Shown in pieces: positions 1-6,800 of a stretch of DNA of 9,116 bases (within the stretch, counting starts at the first letter, position 1; each line of letters opens with the position of its first letter). Below the pieces are notes generated by a model. The model searched no databases, was not told the DNA's origin, and was given only the letters and a program-made list of their open reading frames with translations. Source of the DNA: Candidatus Omnitrophota bacterium (GTDB lineage Bacteria > Omnitrophota > Gorgyraeia > 2-01-FULL-45-10); assembly GCA_026387135.1 (NCBI GenBank), contig JAPLMH010000122.1, positions 1-9,116 of the forward strand. Direction: 5' to 3'. A program made the translations under genes and the position numbers.

Positions 1-188
1 GCAGTCCCGACGAAGTGAGGGGTGTATTCGGGAAGCTGATAGCGCCGAAGAACGTCAAGGCCTATAATCCCGCCTTCGACGTAACGCCGAACGAGCTCAT
101 AACGGCAATCATCACCGAAAAAGGGATATTCAAAAGACCTAGTCTATCCGTCATTGCGAGGGCACGAAGTGCCCGAAGCAATCTCTAA
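1..188 (+). CDS. mtnA: Methylthioribose-1-phosphate isomerase, C-terminal end only
   Basis: This is the 3' end of a gene that begins before the window; complete codons start at base 3 and the stop is TAA at 186-188. The 61 visible residues contain APKNVKAYNPAFDVTPNEL followed by ITAIITEKGIF, the characteristic C-terminus of MtnA in the eIF-2B alpha/beta/delta-like family. MtnA isomerises 5-methylthioribose 1-phosphate to methylthioribulose 1-phosphate in the cytosolic methionine salvage pathway. Family members normally end a few residues after the EKGI motif. Here the last dozen codons (VIARARSARSNL) and the stop codon lie inside a palindromic repeat (148-188), so the native C-terminus has been replaced by repeat-encoded sequence. 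The tail lies beyond the conserved core and is probably tolerated. The related ribose-1,5-bisphosphate isomerase or eIF-2B-like proteins are less likely given the NPAFDVTP match. The active-site residues lie upstream and cannot be checked. Confidence 0.88.
   Translation, partial: SPDEVRGVFGKLIAPKNVKAYNPAFDVTPNELITAIITEKGIFKRPSLSVIARARSARSNL
148..188 (+). repeat. Palindromic repeat, left copy
   Basis: The outer arm CCGTCATTGCGAG (148-160) and inner arm CGAAGCAATCTCTAA (174-188) flank a hairpin, GGCAC-GAA-GTGCC (161-173). G160 and C174 extend the stem to 6 bp. ATTGC in the outer arm also pairs with GCAAT in the inner arm, so the whole unit folds into one interrupted hairpin. It is the inverted counterpart of 487-529. 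The 3' end of mtnA is translated straight through it, and its last three bases are the mtnA stop codon. Confidence 0.9.
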
Positions 189-199
189 CATATAGATAT

Positions 200-490
200 A
201 TGCAAGAGCACAAGGGGTATGTTTACTTGATGACAAATAAAATAGACAGTGTTATATATACCGGTGTTACAAGTAATTTGCAAAAGAGAATCTATGAGCA
301 TAAAAATAAGATGGTCGAAGGGTTTACAAGTAAGTATAATATTACAAAATTGGTTTATTTTGAGATGTTTGATAGCATAGAAGGAGCGATTTTAAGAGAG
401 AAGCAGATTAAAGCCGGCTCAAGAAAAAAGAAGATAGAATTGATAAAAAGTATGAATCCGGGTTTTGTGGATTTGTATGATAAGCTTTAG
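200..490 (+). CDS. Small GIY-YIG domain nuclease-like protein
   Basis: A 96-residue protein made of essentially one GIY-YIG domain, as in the small stand-alone UPF0213/YhbQ-like members often mislabelled as UvrC-related. Visible family landmarks are YVY at 7-9 and YTG at 20-22 (the GIY and YIG positions), Arg30 and His34 in the first helix (QKRIYEHK), Glu67 in the REKQIK motif, which matches the metal-binding catalytic glutamate, and MNPGFVDLY near the C-terminus. All expected catalytic positions appear intact, so an active metal-dependent DNA endonuclease is plausible. There is no second domain for sequence recognition. The ATG at 200 is preceded by AT-rich sequence without a Shine-Dalgarno motif, so translation may be weak or coupled to mtnA, which stops 11 bases upstream. 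The stop TAG (488-490) lies in the right repeat. Codon use is much more AT-rich than in its neighbours, which suggests transfer. The fold is secure; the role as a repeat mobiliser is inferred. Confidence 0.88.
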   Translation: MQEHKGYVYLMTNKIDSVIYTGVTSNLQKRIYEHKNKMVEGFTSKYNITKLVYFEMFDSIEGAILREKQIKAGSRKKKIELIKSMNPGFVDLYDKL

Positions 491-529
491 AGATTGCTTC
501 GTCCGCCTTCGGCGGACTCGCAATGACGG
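487..529 (-). repeat. Palindromic repeat, right copy (inverted)
   Basis: Read on the minus strand this has the same arms as the left copy, CCGTCATTGCGAG and CGAAGCAATCTCTAA, with no difference in either arm. The variable centre is TCCGCC-GAA-GGCGGA (502-516), extended to a 7-bp stem by the bases at 501 and 517. The stem sequence is quite unlike that of the left copy, but pairing and the GAA loop are kept. The repeat ends 6 bases before the thiL start codon, so the GACGGG at 525-530 occupies the place of a ribosome binding site. Confidence 0.9.
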
Positions 530-535
530 GTTGAT

Positions 536-1444
536 ATGAAAATAAAAGATATAAGTGAGATAGACCTGATAAGGCGGTTGTCAAAGAACTTCCATCTCGA
601 TAAGACCGTGATCAAGGGTTCCGGCGATGATGCCGCCGTAATAAAATATACCCGGGACAAGTATCTTTTATATACTTGCGATATGACGATCGAGGGCGTA
701 CATTTCGATTTTGGTAAGGCCACGCCATTCCAGGCGGGATGGAAGGCGCTTGGCCGCAATATCAGCGACATAGGGGCCATGGGAGGTGTGCCTAAATACG
801 CAGTCGTCTCCCTGGCGATAAGCCCGGGGCAAAAAGTATCTGTCGCGGACGGTATCTGTAAAGGCCTTAAAAGTATCGCCGATAGATTCGGAGTGAATAT
901 TGTGGGCGGCGATATGTCCGTATCCAAAAATATTGTCATAGATGTATCGCTGATCGGCGAGGTCGAAAAGAAGAAGCTCGTTTTGCGAAGCGGCGCAAAG
1001 ACAGGAGATGTTATATTTGTGACCGGCTCTCTTGGACGCTCTATAAAAGGGAAGCATCTTAATTTTATACCGAGAGTCAATGAGGCACGCCGGATCCTGA
1101 AGAATTTCAAAATAAATTCTATGATAGATATCTCCGATGGGCTTGCGCTCGACCTCAATAGGATATTAAAGGCTAGCTGTGTGGGCGCGCATGTTTACGA
1201 AAGCGCAATACCGCTCTCGAAAGATGCCTCTGTAAATAATGCCCTTTACGACGGGGAAGATTACGAGCTTCTCTTTACTATGAGCGCTAAAGAGGCGAGG
1301 CAATTTTACAGGACAATCCTAAAGAAGATAGATACGCCGGTCTCTCTCATAGGCGAGATCACAGCAAAGAAGGACGGTTACAAGATCATAGGCGAAGACG
1401 GTAAAATTGAAGATATGAAGATAAAAGGATACCTGCACTTTTGA
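536..1444 (+). CDS. thiL: Thiamine-monophosphate kinase
   Basis: This cytosolic enzyme phosphorylates thiamine monophosphate with ATP to thiamine diphosphate, the last step of cofactor synthesis. The 302-residue length is normal for ThiL. Family motifs are in order: the opening KIKDISEIDLIRRL, GSGDDAAVI at 28-36 (Mg-nucleotide-binding aspartates), DMTIEGVHF at 49-57, GRNISDIGAMGG at 73-84, GGDMS at 124-128, DISDGLALDL at 198-207, and GEDYELLF at 240-247. The ATG at 536 is well supported because the first 15 residues align with the usual ThiL N-terminus. Its upstream sequence is the end of the palindromic repeat, with only a weak GACGGG in the Shine-Dalgarno position, so the native leader appears to have been displaced. 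The stop overlaps the TTG start of tsaE (TTGA, 1441-1444), making this the first gene of a thiL-tsaE-tsaB-alr transcription unit. No riboswitch is seen upstream. Confidence 0.97.
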   Translation: MKIKDISEIDLIRRLSKNFHLDKTVIKGSGDDAAVIKYTRDKYLLYTCDMTIEGVHFDFGKATPFQAGWKALGRNISDIGAMGGVPKYAVVSLAISPGQKVSVADGICKGLKSIADRFGVNIVGGDMSVSKNIVIDVSLIGEVEKKKLVLRSGAKTGDVIFVTGSLGRSIKGKHLNFIPRVNEARRILKNFKINSMIDISDGLALDLNRILKASCVGAHVYESAIPLSKDASVNNALYDGEDYELLFTMSAKEARQFYRTILKKIDTPVSLIGEITAKKDGYKIIGEDGKIEDMKIKGYLHF

Positions 1445-1860
1445 AGAAGATATCAAAGAGCGTTGAAGAGACCATCGAGATCGGCGCAAAATTCGCCAAA
1501 GGTTTAAAAAAATGCGATTGCGTCGCGCTGATCGGAGATCTTGGCGTCGGCAAGACCGTATTTACCAAAGGCATTGCTAAAGGGCTCGGAGTCAAAGACG
1601 CGCGTTATGTCAACAGCCCCACGTTCGTCATAATAAAAGAGTACGAGGGCAGATTCCCGTTATATCACTTCGATCTATACAGATTAAATAGCCACTCTTG
1701 CCTAGACGACATGAATTACGAAGAATATTTTTATGGCGACGGCGTTACCGTGATAGAATGGGCGGATAAGATCAGAGAGTTATTACCCGATAGATATTGG
1801 GAAGTGAATTTGAAAGCAACCGATGAAAAACATAGAGAGATAAGTATCAAGAGAGTATGA
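1441..1860 (+). CDS. tsaE: tRNA threonylcarbamoyladenosine biosynthesis ATPase TsaE
   Basis: TsaE is the P-loop ATPase that cycles with the TsaB-TsaD complex during formation of t6A at position 37 of ANN-decoding tRNAs. The 139 residues are close to the usual family length. Visible motifs are the Walker A loop GDLGVGKT at 32-39, the family signature SPTF at 59-62, HFDLYRL at 76-82, and IEWADK at 105-110 near the nucleotide site. The chosen start is TTG at 1441: the N-terminus KKISKSVEETIEIGAKFA fits the conserved TsaE opening, AAAAGGAT lies about 10 bases upstream, and no ATG fits. This creates a 4-base overlap with thiL, and the 3' end overlaps tsaB by ATGA (1857-1860), so translation is probably coupled on both sides. 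Sitting beside tsaB supports the assignment over other small P-loop proteins. Confidence 0.97.
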   Translation: MKKISKSVEETIEIGAKFAKGLKKCDCVALIGDLGVGKTVFTKGIAKGLGVKDARYVNSPTFVIIKEYEGRFPLYHFDLYRLNSHSCLDDMNYEEYFYGDGVTVIEWADKIRELLPDRYWEVNLKATDEKHREISIKRV

Positions 1861-2498
1861 ATATTTTAGCCATAGATACATCCACGGATTATTTGAGTCT
1901 CGCCATATTAAAAGACGGACGCCTGGCCGCGAAATTTCACAAGAAGGCCGACAGAAAACATTCTATGCTGCTCGTCCCCACGATAGAGAAATTGGTAAAG
2001 AAAGCAAAGCTTAGTATCGGCCGAATAGATTGTTTCGCGATAAGTGTAGGACCGGGCTCATTTACGGGTCTGCGTATAGGAGTTACGGTAGTGAAGGGCC
2101 TGGCGTATGCTCTTTCAAAGAAGATCGTCGCGGTGCCGACTCTCGATGTGATCGCGGATAACGCAAAAAGCATTAAAGGCATTATATGTCCCGTACTTGA
2201 CGCTAGAAAGAACAAAGTATATGCGTCTTTATATAAGTCCGATGGCAAAATAATAAAAAAGATATCAAAATATCTGCTCCTGCCTATGGAGGAGTTGTTG
2301 AAGAAGTTGTCCAAATATGATAAAGTTACATTTTTAGGAGACATGGAAAACAATAATTTTGATAAAGATTGGCACCCTAAAGCAGAGGTGGTGGCGAGGC
2401 TCGGAGCCAAATATTATAGAGATAAAAAATTTGTTAGGGCAGAGGACCTCGAGCCGCTTTATCTCTACTCTCACGAATGCGATGTGACCGGAAAATGA
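1857..2498 (+). CDS. tsaB: tRNA threonylcarbamoyladenosine biosynthesis protein TsaB
   Basis: TsaB is the ASKHA-fold partner that dimerises with TsaD, the catalytic transferase of t6A37 synthesis, and is not itself catalytic. The 213 residues match the short bacterial TsaB. Signature segments are AIDTST at 5-10, H35-S36 in the first helical segment, GPGSFTGLRIG at 65-75, PVLDARKNKVYASLY at 112-126, and a late EPLYLY at 199-204. The ATG overlaps the tsaE stop by 4 bases and has the purine-rich AAGAGAG just upstream. The stop in turn overlaps the alr start (ATGA at 2495-2498). In Bacillus-type clusters thiL-tsaE-tsaB is followed by rimI and tsaD. Neither is present here, so tsaD must be encoded elsewhere. 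Confidence 0.97.
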   Translation: MNILAIDTSTDYLSLAILKDGRLAAKFHKKADRKHSMLLVPTIEKLVKKAKLSIGRIDCFAISVGPGSFTGLRIGVTVVKGLAYALSKKIVAVPTLDVIADNAKSIKGIICPVLDARKNKVYASLYKSDGKIIKKISKYLLLPMEELLKKLSKYDKVTFLGDMENNNFDKDWHPKAEVVARLGAKYYRDKKFVRAEDLEPLYLYSHECDVTGK

Positions 2499-3658
2499 AA
2501 GAATTAACGGTAAAGACGAGGAACGGAATAACCAGGACGCGGTATCGACCGACATGGGCAGAAGTGGACCTGAAGGCCCTCGAGCACAACTATATAAAAG
2601 TGAAGCGCCTCGCCGGCAAAGACGTACAGATGATGGCGGTCGTGAAGGCGAACGCTTATGGCCACGGCACCGTCGAGGTTTCAAAAGTCCTCGAGGGTAT
2701 GGGAGTCAACTATCTCGGAGTGGCGACTACCGATGAGGCTGTGCGGCTAAGAGACCACGGCATTAAGACTCCCATATTGGTCCTGGGCTCGGTACTGCCG
2801 GAAGAAGTCCGGATAGCGAAGGACCGGGACATCACATTAACGCTTTGTAACCACGATATATTAAAAGAGATCAAGGCTCTGGCGAAGTCCGAAGAAGATC
2901 GGGGAATAAGGGTAAAGGTCCATATAAAAGTCGATACGGGAATGGGGCGCATCGGCGTATGGCATGAAGACGCTCTTCATTTTGTTAAAGAGGTCTCAAA
3001 TGAAAAGAGCATTACCCTCGAAGGCATCTACACCCACTTCTCAAGCGCCGGCCGGGACGAATTTTTTACAGCTTACCAGATGGAATCTTTTGAGAGGCTT
3101 TTGGCGGCGATCGAAAAGAGCTGGATAAAGATACCCTTGAGGCATGCCGCCAATTCAATAGCTACAGTAGATTATAAGCGTGCGCACCTGAATCTGGCCA
3201 GGCCCGGATTAATAATCTATGGCATGTATCCGAAATATACATTCCCTAAATTGATAAAGTTAAAACCGGTCCTGTCGCTGAAGACGCGTGTGGTATTTTT
3301 AAAGGATATACCCCCTGGGCGTTCAATAAGCTACGGCAGGACATTTATTTCACAGAGACATACCAAGATAGCCACGCTCCCGATAGGTTATGCCGATGGC
3401 TATCATAGGGGCCTATCCAATAAGGCCGAGGTCCTGATCCACGGGCAATATGCTTCAATCGTCGGTAAGATCACGATGGACCAGACCATGATAGACGTAG
3501 GCCATATCAGGGGAGTGAAGATAGGCGATGAGGTGGTATTGATCGGTAAACAGGGGCATCATGAGATAAGAATAGAGAAGCTCGCCCGCCTAGCCGGCAC
3601 GATCGCCTACGACTTCATCTGCGCCATATCCAACCGCGTTCCTCGTATCTACAAATAA
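2495..3658 (+). CDS. alr: Alanine racemase
   Basis: A PLP-dependent fold-type III enzyme interconverting L- and D-alanine in the cytosol, which supplies D-Ala for peptidoglycan. At 387 residues it has the standard length. In order: WAEVDLKALEHN at 21-32, VVKANAYGHG at 49-58 with the PLP Schiff-base Lys51, KVDTGMGRIG at 145-154, HAANS at 217-221, ARPG at 235-238 with Arg236 at the PLP pyridine nitrogen, SYGRTF around 279-284 with the second catalytic base Tyr280, PIGYADGY around 296-303, and ITMDQTMIDV around 326-335. An in-frame ATG at 2477 would add six residues but has no ribosome binding site. I prefer 2495 because it repeats the ATGA overlap seen at tsaE/tsaB and starts close to the conserved domain. 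It is the last gene of the thiL-tsaE-tsaB-alr unit. I see no convincing terminator after it. Confidence 0.97.
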   Translation: MKELTVKTRNGITRTRYRPTWAEVDLKALEHNYIKVKRLAGKDVQMMAVVKANAYGHGTVEVSKVLEGMGVNYLGVATTDEAVRLRDHGIKTPILVLGSVLPEEVRIAKDRDITLTLCNHDILKEIKALAKSEEDRGIRVKVHIKVDTGMGRIGVWHEDALHFVKEVSNEKSITLEGIYTHFSSAGRDEFFTAYQMESFERLLAAIEKSWIKIPLRHAANSIATVDYKRAHLNLARPGLIIYGMYPKYTFPKLIKLKPVLSLKTRVVFLKDIPPGRSISYGRTFISQRHTKIATLPIGYADGYHRGLSNKAEVLIHGQYASIVGKITMDQTMIDVGHIRGVKIGDEVVLIGKQGHHEIRIEKLARLAGTIAYDFICAISNRVPRIYK

Positions 3659-3730
3659 TCAAAACTTAGCGCACACATCTCCTTAACAAAAGAGATCTGT
3701 TAGAAATCAAAAAATCTAGCTATCTTTCTA

Positions 3731-3758
3731 TTGACTTAACTCACCTCTATGGTATAAT
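3731..3758 (+). promoter_or_regulatory. Strong sigma-70-type extended -10 promoter
   Basis: TTGACT (3731-3736) matches the -35 consensus in five of six bases and lies 16 bp from a perfect TATAAT (3753-3758). A TGG at 3750-3752 adds the extended -10 motif. It is the only such site in the alr-giant gene gap. The 72 bases before it (3659-3730) hold nothing else I can support. Transcription would be expected to start about 6-8 bases after TATAAT, around 3764-3766, only 3-5 bases before the ATG at 3769. There is thus no room for a Shine-Dalgarno sequence on that transcript. Confidence 0.8.
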
Positions 3759-3768
3759 CTTACCCAAT

Positions 3769-3852
3769 ATGTTCAATATTAAAATAAAGAAAACCATCTC
3801 CTGCCTGCTTCTTTTAGCTTTCTCTGCCACAACCTTTTTATCCGATACAGGC
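3769..3852 (+). other. Signal-peptide-like N-terminus of the giant protein
   Basis: Residues 1-28 show a basic stretch (KIKK at 5-8), a hydrophobic core from about residue 9 to 24 (TISCLLLLAFSATTFL), then a polar segment. Small residues around 18-20 (Phe-Ser-Ala) could give a signal peptidase I site. The lone cysteine at 12 precedes the hydrophobic core, so this is not a lipoprotein box. An uncleaved membrane anchor is the alternative. Confidence 0.65.
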
Positions 3853-6800
3853 TTATCGGATACTCTTGGTATCTGGAGTTTTAAAGAGCAACCGGCATAT
3901 TGTCAGATGCTGGCAGACATGTATGTGCGTAACCGCTTGATCTGGGTCGCTAATTCACTACGTTATCAAGAGCTTCTTTTGAGGCATAATTCTCAGGCCC
4001 TTCTACTTCCTTCCGGTAGATACTTAATGAGCCCGGAGACTAAAAATAATCCGTTAGCCCTCATAAGAGCGGTTGCCCATGAGGACTTCGAAATATTATG
4101 GCAGAAGGAGGAAAGGGCGTACCCTGAGCGCTATGCGGCTCTCAAGGCCAAGATCCTCGCCCAAAAGGATATATTAGGTGCCTACCTGGCGTTACCTAGC
4201 CAACCAAAACTTAATCCTAATGACAGGATCTTGTTCAATGACCTCATGTCCACAGCTTTCGAACTGCATTTTATTTTGCAGGAGAAGGTGATCAAACGTG
4301 AAAGTCTGACCTCGGAAGAATCCGCGTTTAGCGCTATTATGGAACCTGTTATACGGGAATTGCAGGTAAAAGATCCTGCCGGAAATTACACCGGTCTCTC
4401 GGAGATTTTCTTCGACAAAGAAGCGCGACTAGCCTTCATCTTCAACGTCCAGAAAGCAAAAAAGACGCGGAGCGAAAAGTTCATGCGCGTGGCGAAGGAA
4501 GCTACTGACCGCAAGCTGATAGGGTGGTACGAGCGTCTTGGAGGGGTAATACAAAAGTACGTAAATGACCATAAAGGTCAGAGGCCGTCACAGATAGAAG
4601 TGGCGCAGATCCTGGGGGTCCAACAGGGCACGGTTTCAAAATACGCGAACAGGATCAGAATGTCCGGGCTAAAAGATATCGACCTTGATCGCATTCGAAT
4701 GCGCGGGCCCATTCCTAAAAAAAGAAAAACATATGTAAGCGATGAGGAATTTGTTAGGGTTAGGTCAGATTTCATAGAAAAGAATGGGCGCCTTCCCAGT
4801 GTGCGGGAACTCGAAGGCCTGCTCAATATTACCAAAAACCCGGTATCAAGAAGGCTGAAGAAACTCGGCCTTTTACCCTTCTACAGTCCCAGAAAAGGAA
4901 AAAATATTCTCGAAAAAGATATCATCGCTGCGTTCGAAGAATACAAAATAAGGCACGGTGGTATTGCGCCCGAACAAGCGGATCTCGTGAGAATGTTTGG
5001 CTGCAGTACGGTGAATATATGCGAAAAACTTCTGAGGATAAATATCGGCAACTTATCCAATGCCAAACCATTTTTGCTGACGAGGAACAGTAGACGGTTT
5101 GCTCCGAAGGAAGCGGATGGTGCGTCAAGGATAGATCCGGCAGCGGCGTCTTTTGAGAACATCAAAGATGCGGCAGACCATATTATCAATAGGGTAGATA
5201 TCGTACTTAAAGACGAAAGTGAACTGGAAAGGTTGGCGGGATTTCGCTATACGAATTCCGTCCGCCTTGTCAGGGATTCTCTGGAGGCGGTCCGCAATGC
5301 GTTGATAAGGTTTGTCAAAGAAGGAAATATTTATTCTATTACAAACACCATAAGCGAACGCGTGACATTTAAGTTCGGCTACTGTTCGGGGGACCGGTTG
5401 TATATTTACGAAGGTTTGATCGACCCAAAGTCGCCCGAATACAGGCAGGAAGATATTCTCGCCTGTATCCTTCTTCAAATATTACTGAAATCCTTATTCA
5501 CGAATGATAGATTCATTGATCAGATACAAGACTCCCTTTCTCTAAAACATAAAAATGTTGTCAAGCGGCGCCCGGGCACTCGAAGTGAATATCTGGGATT
5601 TTTAGGTGGCGGAGAGATCGCTATGCTTTGGGACAGATTAACCGGTTTCCTTGATACCGCCAGGCCCAAGGCGGTGCCTGCTATTGATGATAAGTCGTTA
5701 AACGGCGAGCTCGATCGCATGTATCTAGAGCATTTCAAGCTCGATAACTTCAAGACCGCGCATCCGATATTTTTGTTGATGCAGAAATTAAAGCGCGATG
5801 TGTGGATAATCAAACACATAATAGCGGCAGCAATACATACGGTGACATGGATAGTTAATAACATACGGTCGGATGAAGCGAATAATGCTTCAGGCGCGCC
5901 GACCGTCCAAGCTGTCGAGTCAGATGATGTAACACAGTCTCCTATCTACAAGGATCTGTCATCTCACACCGTAAATCAGCGGGATATCGACGATCTGCTT
6001 AATGACATCGCGAAGAACAGGTCAAAAGCGTCGAATGTGCTTTCCTATATAATGGCGCATGCCGATGAATTTGATAAAGGATGCCTGGTAGCCTGGTGCA
6101 AGGGTCTGATCAAGTCGGCCTTTGGGAAGGTTCTCGAAGAATATGTGAATGGCAAGACCCGGCTATCCGGAATGAATATCATAGAATCCGACCTGGTTTT
6201 AAGGAAGTTGTGGCTTGAACTCTGTTTTATGCAGGTGCTCCCCGATGAGAATCTTTTAGAGCGTTTCTATTCATTTGCCGGTTATAACAGACTGGCTTCC
6301 AGCAGAGAAGAGTATTGGGACCTTATCGCACAATCCGATTACCAGTTTGCGGGGAAAGAATCTGTGGCACAGATCAAGCGTATCATAAAAAATACGATAA
6401 CGGGCCCGTCTCTTGATCTTATGGCCGGCAGGTCTATATACTATCGGCCGGATGTAGCGCTTGATGTATCTGATAATTTTCTAAAACGTAATCATGCCCG
6501 CCGCAAAGTGGTTTTTGATGTGAGCCACCTCGATAAAGATAGGAGGCTTCCATTTGAAGACGGCGTTTTCAAAACAGTAACGATATTCTACGGTATAAAT
6601 TATATACACGATCTCGACCGGTTGGTGAAGGAGGTCAATAGGATCCTTGGTCCGGAAGGAAGTTTTATTGTGGCCAGCAACGAAGGATCCGGCATCGGAG
6701 CAATAAAGGAAGCTTCTGTGACTTTGGGCACAATAGCCAATTACGTCAAAGATAACGGATTTGCAATAAGACAGATCGAGCACCTCTATGGTGATGGCGG

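Larger units (their letters stand above)
148..529. mobile_element. Putative GIY-YIG insertion unit bounded by inverted palindromic repeats
   Basis: Two repeats in opposite orientation (148-188 and 487-529) enclose only a 96-codon GIY-YIG gene, giving a 382-bp unit between mtnA and thiL. The fixed repeat arms, CCGTCATTGCGAG and CGAAGCAATCTCTAA, are identical in both copies when one is reverse-complemented; only the internal hairpin differs. The internal gene is visibly more AT-rich than mtnA or thiL. Both neighbouring genes are abutted: the unit supplies the mtnA stop codon and ends 6 bases before the thiL ATG. I see no target-site duplication next to the outer ends. Mobility is inferred from the architecture and composition. 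The family is not one I can name; the closest analogy is REP/REPIN elements mobilised by RAYT transposases, but the protein here is unrelated to those. It could also be a nuclease gene that happened to sit between two repeat copies. Confidence 0.6.

Noticed and set aside
501..517. GC-rich hairpin upstream of thiL as a rho-independent terminator
   Set aside because: It is not followed by a T-run on either strand and is fully explained as the centre of the palindromic repeat.
148..529. CRISPR array
   Set aside because: There are only two repeat copies, in inverted orientation, separated by a protein-coding gene and not by spacers.
487..1158. Long antisense open frames over thiL (also 668-1057, and antisense frames over tsaB, alr and the giant gene)
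   Set aside because: They lie opposite genes with clear family motifs and their translations match no pattern I know. They are by-products of codon use on the sense strand.
2477..2494. Earlier alr start at ATG 2477
   Set aside because: It has no ribosome binding site and a 22-base overlap with tsaB. The ATG at 2495 gives the 4-base overlap typical of this cluster.
2554..2736. Small plus-strand open frame inside alr
   Set aside because: It overlaps the conserved PLP-lysine region of alr in another frame and has a low-complexity basic translation, typical of a shadow frame.
3684..3702. TAACA/TGTTA inverted repeat after alr as a terminator
   Set aside because: The stem is only 5 bp and AT-rich, with a 9-base loop and no T-tract directly after it.
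4075..4092. Zinc metalloprotease HExxH motif in the giant protein
   Set aside because: His104-Glu105 is present in AHEDFEIL, but the second histidine of HExxH is missing.
5800..5868. Transmembrane segment in the middle of the giant protein
   Set aside because: Residues 678-700 are hydrophobic but contain a Lys and two His at helical spacing, which fits an amphipathic or buried helix better.
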